The notes under the pieces: model-generated | Databases searched by the model: none | Told to the model about the DNA's origin: nothing | What the model saw: the letters and a program-made list of their open reading frames with translations, nothing else | Shown: one piece after another, positions 51,297 through 59,223 of the stretch | Layout: each line of letters begins with the position of its first letter | How positions within the stretch are numbered: position 1 is the first letter of the stretch | Program-made: the position numbers and the translations under genes | From: an uncultured Nitrososphaerales archaeon | Lineage (GTDB): Archaea > Thermoproteota > Nitrososphaeria > Nitrososphaerales > Nitrosocaldaceae | Assembly (NCBI GenBank): GCA_938030895.1 | Contig: CALHIV010000005.1 | Location: forward strand, 46,163-110,162 | Length of the DNA: 64,000 nt | Direction: 5' to 3'

Positions 51297-51815
51297 TTGC
51301 ATCTGAAGCATGTATTGATAGGAGTAGGGATAGGCGCTGTTGCGTATGGGATAACAGCACTGCTGCTATCTATAAGCATAGGAGATAGGGCATATGATGG
51401 TAGTGATAGCAATAATCCTCCTGCAGTTGAGTATGATGTTAAGAGGGTCGCCATAGATGGTATAATGCTAGAGGTTGAGGTTGCAGATACCGATGAGAAG
51501 AGAGCCCTAGGGCTAATGCATAGAGAGAGGTTGGATGAGGGGAAGGGGATGCTATTCGTATTCCCTACTGAGGGGAGATACTCATTCTGGATGAAGAATA
51601 TGCGGTTCAACATAGACATACTCTGGCTTGATTCATCTGGAAGGATAGTATACATAGTTGAGGATGCAGAGCCATGCAGGGGTAGTAGTGGAGAGGATAT
51701 AAGACAGTGTACATACTACCCAGATGTCAGGGCAAGATACGTTCTTGAAGTGAACTCTGGGTTTGTAAGGGAGCATAATATAGGCATAGGTTCAACCATG
51801 AAGATACTGGAGTAG
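51297..51815 (+). CDS. membrane-anchored DUF192 protein
   Basis: The 172-residue protein has an N-terminal hydrophobic segment (5-25, VLIGVGIGAVAYGITALLLS) acting as a signal or anchor, then a DUF192 domain: VEVADTDEKRALGLMHRERL, GKGMLFVFPTEGRYSFWMKN and MRFNIDILWLD. DUF192 proteins are small extracytoplasmic beta proteins of unproven function. Two cysteines (in EPCRGSS and RQCTYY) could form a disulfide. The start TTG 51297 is supported by a TATA box 28 bases upstream. Confidence 0.85.
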   Translation: MHLKHVLIGVGIGAVAYGITALLLSISIGDRAYDGSDSNNPPAVEYDVKRVAIDGIMLEVEVADTDEKRALGLMHRERLDEGKGMLFVFPTEGRYSFWMKNMRFNIDILWLDSSGRIVYIVEDAEPCRGSSGEDIRQCTYYPDVRARYVLEVNSGFVREHNIGIGSTMKILE

Positions 51816-51845
51816 AATCAGTTAATATATGGAGGCATCAGACTT

Positions 51846-52430
51846 ATGGTGATGGGTGATTCAGGTACAGATGGGGTCGATGTCAAGGCATTACTCTACT
51901 CTGTAATTGAAAGGCTTGGAAGAGATTCGTTAAGGAGTGGTCTAGTAAGGGATAGTAGGAGTACGATATCATTGATATTAGACTCATGTATGAAAGAACT
52001 CAGCAGTAATAGAGATGGAGATACTACCCTTAGGTTAGTAACTGCACTCATGCACTATCTACTCACTGAGTGCATGATACCTAGCGAGAGGAAGATCCAA
52101 GTAGATGATATGGTGCTTGATCTAATCATACCCTCTATGAGGGTATTGAGATCCAATCCAGATAATACGCTAATCATACTAATTGCTAGGGGTGATGAGG
52201 TTGATGCACTCAACCAGAGACTGGAGAAGGTTTATACACTATACCCAAGGGTTACTCTATGGGCTATCGTTGTTGGTGGCAGTGTTGATGCTAGTAGGAT
52301 AAGTAACGCAAGGGTATATATGATGGATGAGTCTGCAGATGAGAGATCTATCCCATTATCCTCCATAATAGAAGATATAAGAGGGTTCATGAACTCAAGG
52401 GGTATAAGGCCATTCAACATAATCGCATGA
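51846..52430 (+). CDS. conserved hypothetical protein
   Basis: The 194-residue protein is of mixed helix and strand, with no signal peptide. A helical N-terminal half (LYSVIERLGRDSLRSGLV) leads to strands (LIILIARGDEV, LWAIVVGGSVDA). The core IQVDDMVLDLIIPSMRVL followed by LIILIAR is faintly nuclease-like (D ... D-x-I-I-P), but no full PD-(D/E)xK motif is present. It lies 30 bases after the DUF192 gene and may be cotranscribed. Confidence 0.65.
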   Translation: MVMGDSGTDGVDVKALLYSVIERLGRDSLRSGLVRDSRSTISLILDSCMKELSSNRDGDTTLRLVTALMHYLLTECMIPSERKIQVDDMVLDLIIPSMRVLRSNPDNTLIILIARGDEVDALNQRLEKVYTLYPRVTLWAIVVGGSVDASRISNARVYMMDESADERSIPLSSIIEDIRGFMNSRGIRPFNIIA

Positions 52431-52500
52431 TATAGGATGAGATGATGGAGGAAGGAAGTGAGGGAGGATGAAATGAAGGGAGGAAGAGTAGGTATGGATA

Positions 52501-53331
52501 TCAGGGTAACTCGACTGGAAGTTCGTCCCTATTCCCCCATTCATACCATGAACCAAGGTATACCCTGATCCTCTTCATGCCTAGTAGTTTTAATGCTAGG
52601 TATGTGTGAGATGCTCTATAACCTCCTTGGCAGTAGCAGATTATCTCCATATCATCATTACCCTCATCCTCTCCCATCTTATTGTAGTAAAGAATAGAGT
52701 ACACCTCGTAGAGCCTCTCAATGGGCTTCATAGTACCATCATCCATTACATTAGCCTCCCAGTTTATGTTAACTGCATTTGGTATATGCCCTCCCCTAGC
52801 AGCCCTAACATATATGCCATGGTACTCTTCCCTGCTCCTTGCATCAACTATCCTAACATTTGGGTTGCCCATCCTCTCCAATACGTATCTATATGTTGCA
52901 AGCACATCCCTATTGAACCTATATGCATACTCTTCATTTACAGGACTAGGTCTTGTAGGTTCCTTCTCCAATGGGTAGCCCTTCCTACTCCAAGCACTCA
53001 ACCCACCATCAAGGACCATCGCATTAGCATGAAAGATATAATCCATAATCCATAATCCTCTAGCAGCAAGGGTTCCAGTTATATTATCATAGAATACAAC
53101 ACGCCTCTCATATGTTATGCCTACACTCCTCAGCAGCATCCTCAAACTTGAGTTGAACCTCTCTATACCCTCGTCAGTTGTATCTGCCCAGTGGAATGCA
53201 AAGAGGTCGATGTTAACTGCTCTAGGTATATGCCCAGAGCGGTACTCATGCCAAGATCTTGCATCTACTATGAGAAGGTCTTTTGTCTCTGCATCAATCA
53301 TCTCCTTCAACTCATCAACCGTTATGAGCAT
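52501..53331 (-). CDS. two-domain rhodanese (thiosulfate/mercaptopyruvate sulfurtransferase)
   Basis: The 276-residue protein has two rhodanese domains. The N-terminal one (about 1-125; VDARSWHEYRSGHIPRAVN) lacks a catalytic Cys, and the C-terminal one (about 145-270) has VDARSREEYHG and the active-site loop CYCQGGYRAS. It moves sulfane sulfur from thiosulfate or 3-mercaptopyruvate to acceptors, and could feed TusA encoded earlier. The loop CQGGYRAS resembles thiosulfate sulfurtransferases. It is divergent from mntR, with which it seems to share a TATA box. Confidence 0.93.
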   Translation of the reverse strand: MLITVDELKEMIDAETKDLLIVDARSWHEYRSGHIPRAVNIDLFAFHWADTTDEGIERFNSSLRMLLRSVGITYERRVVFYDNITGTLAARGLWIMDYIFHANAMVLDGGLSAWSRKGYPLEKEPTRPSPVNEEYAYRFNRDVLATYRYVLERMGNPNVRIVDARSREEYHGIYVRAARGGHIPNAVNINWEANVMDDGTMKPIERLYEVYSILYYNKMGEDEGNDDMEIICYCQGGYRASHTYLALKLLGMKRIRVYLGSWYEWGNRDELPVELP

Positions 53332-53350
53332 CGCAGTATATGCATAAAGT

Positions 53351-53358
53351 GTATATAA
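53351..53358. promoter_or_regulatory. shared, bidirectional TATA box (rhodanese and mntR)
   Basis: GTATATAA lies about 23 bases before rhodanese ATG 53331 (minus) and about 27 bases before the proposed mntR TTG 53382 (plus). Confidence 0.5.
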
Positions 53359-53381
53359 GTAGGTTTAGCCAAATTATAGCG

Positions 53382-53852
53382 TTGGGTAAGGCTAGCGATA
53401 GACTCGAGTCCATAAAAGCTGCACAGAGCAAGCAGGGCAAGGGCAGAAGGGGTAGGACTCAGAGGATGGAAGATTATCTAGAGGTTATATATGAGCTTAT
53501 AGAGCATAAAGGCTACGCAAGCATGAGCGATATATCCAACTATCTCAATGTGAGTTCTGCTAGCGTCACAAAGATGGTTCAGAGGCTGCACGAATCTGAT
53601 TACATAGAGTATGAGAGGTATAGAGGGATAAGGATGAAGGATAAGGGACTAGAGATAGCGAAGATGATAAGGGAGAGGCATAATATACTTACAGAGTTCC
53701 TTCTACTACTAGGCATAGAGGAGGAGGATGCACATAGGATAACTGAAGGCATAGAGCATCACTTTGATAACAGATCCTTGAGGAGGTTAGAACAACTGAT
53801 ACGGATAATAAAGAGCGATGAGAAGATATTGAAGAGGATAAGCGAACTATAG
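53382..53852 (+). CDS. mntR: MntR/DtxR-family metal-dependent regulator
   Basis: The protein has an N-terminal winged helix beginning RMEDYLEVIYELIEHKG, with recognition helix SSASVTKMVQRLHESDYIEYE, and a dimerisation and metal-sensing domain with RHNILTEFLLLLGI and ITEGIEHHFDNRSLRRLEQLI. Glu and His in EGIEHH match MntR-type Mn/Fe ligands. There is no SH3-like third domain. In-frame starts are ATG 53340 and TTG 53382. I prefer TTG, since the TATA box (53351-53358) would lie inside the longer ORF. It probably controls metal uptake or efflux genes. Confidence 0.88.
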   Translation: MGKASDRLESIKAAQSKQGKGRRGRTQRMEDYLEVIYELIEHKGYASMSDISNYLNVSSASVTKMVQRLHESDYIEYERYRGIRMKDKGLEIAKMIRERHNILTEFLLLLGIEEEDAHRITEGIEHHFDNRSLRRLEQLIRIIKSDEKILKRISEL

Positions 53853-53985
53853 TATAATATAGCATAATATATAAGATAAGGAGCAGGGCTGATAGCGCCT
53901 ATTGCGATCTCTTCAATCCATTCAATTATTTAAAGTATAGCCTAAATAAGAGGTTGGTACTTCTATATGCTGTAATGTAGTATAC

Positions 53986-54570
53986 TCATCTATTCTTCAC
54001 TGCTATTAGATGCTCTAACCTGATGACCTTGACTCCTTTAGCCTTCATCTCCTCTATAGGGGATGTATCATTTGTAAGCCCTTTGATGGCATCCTCAAGT
54101 AAGATAACCTCAAACCCATGCTCAAGCGCATCCAACGCTGTATTCTTTACACAGTAGTCTGTTGCAACCCCCGCTATGAACACCCTCTTGATACTCTTCT
54201 CCCTCAACCTATCAGCAAGTTCAGTCCTATCGAATGCTGAGTATGCCTCCCTGTTTGGATCTGTTGCCTTTGATATCACAATGGCACTCCTAGGCAGTTT
54301 AAGATCAGGATGGAACTTTGCACCCAATGTGTCTCTAACACAGTGTACAGGCCATATCCCTCCCCTCTGCCTGAACGAGATATGGTTTGGAGGATGCCAG
54401 TCCCTGCTAGCGATTATTGGCAGTCCTTTGGCCATGAATATCTCAATATACTTGTTTATTACAGGTATGATCTTATCTGCATCAGGTACTGGTAGAGAGC
54501 CTCCTGGCATGAAGTCGTTCTGCATATCAACTATTATAAGTGCTGAACCATCACCAAGCATCTCACTCAT
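53986..54570 (-). CDS. pncA: nicotinamidase / isochorismatase-family amidohydrolase
   Basis: From ATG 54570 the protein is 194 residues, the normal nicotinamidase size. Catalytic residues are Asp in VDMQNDF, Lys in SKATDPN and Cys in GVATDYCV, with metal ligands in the RDWHPPNHISF motif. It deamidates nicotinamide to nicotinate for NAD salvage. The ORF reaches 54672 and would overlap the previous gene, but an ACATTATATC TATA-like element (about 54594-54603) about 29 bases before ATG 54570 favours that start. The N-terminal extension would be low complexity. Confidence 0.9.
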   Translation of the reverse strand: MSEMLGDGSALIIVDMQNDFMPGGSLPVPDADKIIPVINKYIEIFMAKGLPIIASRDWHPPNHISFRQRGGIWPVHCVRDTLGAKFHPDLKLPRSAIVISKATDPNREAYSAFDRTELADRLREKSIKRVFIAGVATDYCVKNTALDALEHGFEVILLEDAIKGLTNDTSPIEEMKAKGVKVIRLEHLIAVKNR

Positions 54571-54658
54571 GCATATAGTTACATACTCATCTGATATAAT
54601 GTTATCTCTCCCCTCCCATCCCTCCATTCCTCCATCCCTCTCCTCATTCCTACCAACC

Positions 54659-56470
54659 CTACTTCTGTGCAACTAGTACACTTATCCTACCATTGGTAAG
54701 AAGCGCCTGTAGTAGCCTCTTACCGATATCAGAGTTCTTGGATATCTTCATCCTAGACTTCTTCCCAACGGTTGCAGAGAATAGGTATTGATCATTAACG
54801 TATACATCTACACTCTTATTCACAACTCCATCCTTGAATGTTATGTACAATGAATTACCCTGTTCACTTATATCAAACTTTACACTCTCACCCATGGATC
54901 TTATCCTTGGTTCAACATCTATGCTTATGCCAAGCATCCTCTCAAGCTCCTTTACAGTAGAGCCACCCTTGCCTATGAGCAGCGGTATGACTGAGTTATC
55001 TACCCTAACGAGCACACTATTACTGCCTGTGATCTTCACCTCAGCACTCTTATCGAACCTCCTTACAACATCAAGTATCCTCTCCTCAGCAAGCCTCTTT
55101 ATACCATCGTGACTGCTCTCTGCATCAACTGGCACTATTACATTCTCCTCACCAAACGTGTATATCTCATACTCTAGCCTGCCACTCTCAAAGTCCCTAA
55201 CCTCTATCAATGGTCTTGCCAGATCCTGCTCCACCATACCCGTTGGCACCCTAACTGTCAACTTCAACTCATAAACCTTCACTATTGCCCCTGCATTGAC
55301 GAATATTATAGTATCTAGAATGTGAGGTATCATACCCAACTCAACTCTGCCTATGAACCTCTGTATAGCATCCAATGGGCTCGATGCGTGTACAACACCA
55401 ACCATCCCTACCCCTGCAAGGCGCATATCAGCGAATACCTCAAAGTCCTCGCTCTTCCTAACCTCATCAAATATGGTGTAGTCTGGCCTTACAAGCAGGA
55501 GTATCTCTGCAGCCTTCTTGAAGCTCCCCTCCAATGGAGCATACTGTGTTACTGCATCGCTAACCTGTAGATCCCTAGGCGACTCGAACGTCTTAACTAT
55601 CTTGCCCTGCTGCATATAGAACTCTGCTAGGCTACTCGCTAACGTACTCTTGCCAGAGCCTGGAGGTCCTGCTATCAGTATACCTTCAGCCTTGCTCTTG
55701 AGCCTCTCCATGAGCCTCTTCGAGACCCTGTAATCATCCAGTGTTAGCCTTACAGTTGGCCTAACAACAGTTATCTCAAGTTTATCCGAGAAGGGCGGTC
55801 TGGTTATCGCTATCCTGTAGTTGCCCAACTGGATCACGGTTGCACCGTTCATGCTTATCTCATTTGCTCCAGGGGTTAACCTTGCTGCATCTGATATCTC
55901 CCTAATCATATTCATCAACTCTGCATGTGTACATGGCTCATCCCTTACCTTGACCAACTCAAATACACCAGGTCTCCCCTTCTTTGCGAATATACTAACA
56001 CCCTCTATCATGTGCAGGCTCATGGTCTGCTCATCTATGTACCTCTCGAATGAGAGGCTAACCTTAACATCCTTACGTATGTACCTAACCTTGATACCTT
56101 CAGCCTCTGCTACCAATGCTTGCACATAATCCGCAGTTACAAGCAGTGCATTCTCTCTCTTAGCAACATCCTTTATCAGCGCATCTATCCTTCCATGTCT
56201 AGCCAACTTGATATCATCTATGCTTGGTCTCTCACCCTCAAACCTCAGCATTATACCCTTGCTTGAGCATAACTCCCTTATCCTCTTAACCTCGTTCAAG
56301 CCTATGAACCCCTGCTCCCTGCTTAGAGATGCCTGAGCCTGTAACTCATCCAGCACGGCTATTGGTATTATAAGTTCGTAAACACCCAACTCATCATTCT
56401 CAATCATCTTACTTATCTTTCCATCAATTATTATACTTGTATCTAGTACTAACCTATTATCATCATCCAT
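54659..56470 (-). CDS. PIN-domain / secretion-type ATPase / KH protein
   Basis: The 603-residue protein combines an N-terminal PIN domain (1-130; LVLDTSIIIDGKI, LLVTADY), a VirB11/PilT-like ATPase (about 200-430; Walker A GPPGSGKSTLAS, DEVRKSEDFEVFADMRLAGVG) and a KH-type RNA-binding domain (about 490-545; VRVDNSVIPLLIGKGGSTVKELE) plus a beta tail. This PIN-ATPase-KH family is archaeal and conserved. Its physiological role, perhaps ribonuclease work coupled to ATP, is unknown. The C-terminus ends with SDIGKRLLQALLTNGRIS. Confidence 0.9.
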   Translation of the reverse strand: MDDDNRLVLDTSIIIDGKISKMIENDELGVYELIIPIAVLDELQAQASLSREQGFIGLNEVKRIRELCSSKGIMLRFEGERPSIDDIKLARHGRIDALIKDVAKRENALLVTADYVQALVAEAEGIKVRYIRKDVKVSLSFERYIDEQTMSLHMIEGVSIFAKKGRPGVFELVKVRDEPCTHAELMNMIREISDAARLTPGANEISMNGATVIQLGNYRIAITRPPFSDKLEITVVRPTVRLTLDDYRVSKRLMERLKSKAEGILIAGPPGSGKSTLASSLAEFYMQQGKIVKTFESPRDLQVSDAVTQYAPLEGSFKKAAEILLLVRPDYTIFDEVRKSEDFEVFADMRLAGVGMVGVVHASSPLDAIQRFIGRVELGMIPHILDTIIFVNAGAIVKVYELKLTVRVPTGMVEQDLARPLIEVRDFESGRLEYEIYTFGEENVIVPVDAESSHDGIKRLAEERILDVVRRFDKSAEVKITGSNSVLVRVDNSVIPLLIGKGGSTVKELERMLGISIDVEPRIRSMGESVKFDISEQGNSLYITFKDGVVNKSVDVYVNDQYLFSATVGKKSRMKISKNSDIGKRLLQALLTNGRISVLVAQK

Positions 56471-56532
56471 ACATCTCTCTTAACCTGTATACTGCTTATA
56501 AACCAATCTAGGGCATGTATTACCATACAGAG

Positions 56533-56543
56533 TTATAATTTTA
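56533..56543 (+). promoter_or_regulatory. TATA box of lysC
   Basis: TTATAATTTTA is centred about 30 bases before ATG 56569. Confidence 0.55.
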
Positions 56544-56568
56544 TTAGATAGTTCATCTTACCTCATCC

Positions 56569-57999
56569 ATGTCTAAACTAGCGATAGCGAAGTTTGGAGG
56601 TAACACACTCGGCATAGATGGGAGCAATATCCCACTTGTACTGAACAGAATCAAGGGCATGCTTGCTGAGTATGACAAGGTAGTTGCAGTATTCTCAGCC
56701 CCGTTCACAACATACAATGGCAAGGTAAGATCGCTCACAGATATTGCAATAGAGATAGGTAGGAGTTATGCCTCATCAGAGCCAATAGATATAGATATTC
56801 TTAGGAGTGTATATGAGCATATAGCAAGTAGGTATATGGATGAGCAGAACAGAGCGGAGTTCATCCAGACGCTCGATAAGTTCTATAGGCAGGTTATAAT
56901 AGCATTAAAGCAGGCAGCAGAGTACAAGAGGTTCGTGGACGTTACAAGGGCTAGAGTACTAGCCTATAGCGGGGAGTTGGTCATGGCCTATGCGATGCAC
57001 CATATCATAAAGAGTTCAGGGCTCAAAGCCTACAATATTGAGTTCAGTGACTGGCCAATAATCACAGATGATAACTTTGAGGCAGCAAACTTCTTGCTGG
57101 ATGCAAGTAGGGGTAGTAGCAAGGTACTGAAGGATATGCTAGAGGAGCGTGATGTTGTATGCATAGGGGGATTCATAGGCAAGACACTAGATGGGTTGGA
57201 GACTACGTATGAACGTGGTGGCTCTGATAGGACAGCTGCAGACCTTGCTATACTACTGCATGATGCCTACTCCATAACCCTGAGCTTCGAGAAGGACAGT
57301 TCTGTGCTTAGCGCTGATCCAAAGGTAGTCAAGGATGGCTTGGAGCATGTACCAGTGCTATCATACAATGAAGCAGAACTTGCTGGTATGTTTGGTATGA
57401 AGATACTCGACCCTATAGCGATCAAGGATATAGAGGATGCTGGTGTAGATGTGGAGATCAGGGTTACAAATATGAATAGACCGGAGGATAACACAAGGAT
57501 AGTCAGGCATCCAAAGAGCAGTAAGGGCAATCCAATAAAGATAGTGACAGGGAGGAAGAGATGCTGTATGCTTAGGATGCAGAGTGAGATGGCATGGCAC
57601 CTTAAAGTGTACCTACTCAAGGATAGAAGGTACCATGAGTTTGTACAGTTGAGTCCATACATGAAGGATAGTACAGAGTATGCTAGACTACTCTTCCTAG
57701 ATGGGGAGTTTGTGAGGCGTTATGAGAGGCATATAAGGGCATATGACAGTAATGCATCGATAGTGTATGGGAGGGGTGTTATAACACTAATAGGGGATGA
57801 GATGTGGAGGGTTCCAAATGTTGCTGCGATGGCGAGTAGCACTGTAGGAGAGCATGGGATAAACATACTCAACATGGATGCTCAAGAGGAGACATCGAGG
57901 ATAGTTATAGTTGTGGAAGACTCTGGTAGCAACGTTGAGGATGCGATAAGGGCAATACATGCAAAGAGGGCAATGTACTCTACAATCGCTACAGACTAA
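56569..57999 (+). CDS. lysC: aspartate kinase
   Basis: The 476-residue protein phosphorylates aspartate, the first step to Lys, Thr, Met and (in archaea) to the aspartate semialdehyde used by AroA'. Motifs are KFGGNTLG at the N-terminus, GFIGKTLDGLETTYERGGSD (active site) and FEKDSSVLSADPKVV. Two ACT-like domains in the C-terminal third, for example ITLIGDEMWRVPNVAAMA and EHGINILNMDAQEE, imply feedback control. A long helical insertion (about 75-125) lies in the kinase part. IlvE follows directly on the same strand. Confidence 0.95.
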   Translation: MSKLAIAKFGGNTLGIDGSNIPLVLNRIKGMLAEYDKVVAVFSAPFTTYNGKVRSLTDIAIEIGRSYASSEPIDIDILRSVYEHIASRYMDEQNRAEFIQTLDKFYRQVIIALKQAAEYKRFVDVTRARVLAYSGELVMAYAMHHIIKSSGLKAYNIEFSDWPIITDDNFEAANFLLDASRGSSKVLKDMLEERDVVCIGGFIGKTLDGLETTYERGGSDRTAADLAILLHDAYSITLSFEKDSSVLSADPKVVKDGLEHVPVLSYNEAELAGMFGMKILDPIAIKDIEDAGVDVEIRVTNMNRPEDNTRIVRHPKSSKGNPIKIVTGRKRCCMLRMQSEMAWHLKVYLLKDRRYHEFVQLSPYMKDSTEYARLLFLDGEFVRRYERHIRAYDSNASIVYGRGVITLIGDEMWRVPNVAAMASSTVGEHGINILNMDAQEETSRIVIVVEDSGSNVEDAIRAIHAKRAMYSTIATD

Positions 58000-58030
58000 A
58001 GTTTATTTTGCCTAACATTCAAGCATACAT

Positions 58031-58960
58031 GTGCTAAAGGGAATGAAGATATGGATGAATGGTAGGCTTGTTGATTCTGATGATGCAAAGATACACGTTC
58101 TAACACATGCGCTCCATTATGCAACTGGTATATTCGAGGGCATAAGGTGTTATGATGCTGGCACCGGTAATGGTGCATTCATATTCAGATTGCACGATCA
58201 TATAAAGAGGTTCTTCTCAAGCGCAAAGATATACCTCATGGATATAGGATATGGTTTTGATGAGATGGTAGATGCAGTTATAGAGACTGTTAAGGCAAAT
58301 GGATTGAAGAGTTGCTACATAAGGCCAATAGCATACTACTCCTATGGCAAGATGGGGGTAAATCCATTACCTAACAGGGTAGATGTTGCTATAGCAGTAT
58401 GGCAGTGGGATGAGTACTTGAGCAGTGAACAGGGTATAAGGTGTATGGTCTCTTCATGGCGTAGAATAGATGCTAGAACCATGCCAGTTGGTGCAAAGGC
58501 AACAGCAAACTATGCAAACTCTGCTCTAGCAAGGATAGAGGCATTGAAGAATGGTTTCGATGAGGCTATAATGCTTAACATAAATGGGATGGTTGCTGAG
58601 GCTAGTGCAGAGAATGTGTTCATAGTAAAGGATGGTGTAATCTCTACACCCCCAACTACAGATGGTGCATTAGCGGGTATAACAAGGGATACAGTACTTC
58701 AGATAGCAAGGTATGAAGGCATGGTATATGAGGTTAGGAGCATAAGCAGGGACGAACTCTATCTTGCAGATGAGGCGTTCCTCACGGGTACTGCAGCAGG
58801 GATAAAGCCTATAGTGATGATAGATAACAGGAAGGTTGGGGATGGAAGTGTAGGTGCTGTGACTAAGAGGCTTAAGAGCATATACGATGATATAGTTAGA
58901 GGTAGGGATGAGAGGTTCAGCAAATGGCTAACCCATGTTGAGATTGATAAGAGTAGTTAA
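58031..58960 (+). CDS. ilvE: branched-chain amino acid aminotransferase
   Basis: The 309-residue fold-type IV PLP enzyme transaminates Val, Leu and Ile. Motifs are GIFEGIRCYD, FRLHDHIKRFFSSAKI, the PLP lysine in PVGAKATANYANS, EASAENVFIVKDGVISTPP and GITRDTVLQIA. The start is GTG 58031. A TATA box (GTTTATTTT, 58001-58009) 26 bases before it overlaps the lysC stop and supports a leaderless GTG message. ATG 58043 would be the alternative. Confidence 0.95.
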   Translation: MLKGMKIWMNGRLVDSDDAKIHVLTHALHYATGIFEGIRCYDAGTGNGAFIFRLHDHIKRFFSSAKIYLMDIGYGFDEMVDAVIETVKANGLKSCYIRPIAYYSYGKMGVNPLPNRVDVAIAVWQWDEYLSSEQGIRCMVSSWRRIDARTMPVGAKATANYANSALARIEALKNGFDEAIMLNINGMVAEASAENVFIVKDGVISTPPTTDGALAGITRDTVLQIARYEGMVYEVRSISRDELYLADEAFLTGTAAGIKPIVMIDNRKVGDGSVGAVTKRLKSIYDDIVRGRDERFSKWLTHVEIDKSS

Positions 58961-58998
58961 TTACATATAGTTATAGTTATACAATAATTATGCAATGC

Positions 58999-59028
58999 AT
59001 CCTCTTATAAAAAAGGTAACAAGAGGAT
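58999..59028. terminator. hairpin between convergent ilvE and zinc-finger gene
   Basis: ATCCTCTT (58999-59006) and AAGAGGAT (59021-59028) form a perfect 8-bp stem with a 14-base A-rich loop. Being symmetric and placed between converging genes, it can terminate both. Confidence 0.5.
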
Positions 59029-59031
59029 ACA

Positions 59032-59223
59032 CTACCCTTTCTTATATGTATGGTATCTCCTTGCATGCTCCCTCAACTCATTCCCATTACTGAAACCTAT
59101 ATTGCATTCGATGCACCAGTATGGCGTGTCACTGTTATGTACAACCTGTATATGCTGCATCAGCTCCTCTACCTTACTAAAAGCTCTGCCACACTGCTCA
59201 CACCTGTGCTTCTTCCAGAATAT
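59032..59223 (-). CDS. two-finger C2H2 zinc protein with ATA in place of a start codon
   Basis: The frame encodes two C2H2 fingers: [18 protein letters not shown]4-H and [18 protein letters not shown]4-H, ending YHTYKKG. Two-finger proteins of this size are common in ammonia-oxidising archaea and may bind DNA or RNA. No ATG, GTG or TTG exists upstream of the first finger; TGA closes the frame three codons before ATA 59223-59221. AGGAGGTGAGGAGGT just precedes that ATA, and IFWKKHRC mimics the family start (M-x-x-KKHKC). So translation likely begins at ATA, or ATG was misread. It overlaps the DUF255 gene by 26 bases. Confidence 0.72.
   Translation of the reverse strand: MFWKKHRCEQCGRAFSKVEELMQHIQVVHNSDTPYWCIECNIGFSNGNELREHARRYHTYKKG

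Noticed and set aside
54571..54672. Longer nicotinamidase start at 54672
   Set aside because: It adds a low-complexity tail, would overlap the upstream gene, and contains the probable TATA box; ATG 54570 gives the family length.
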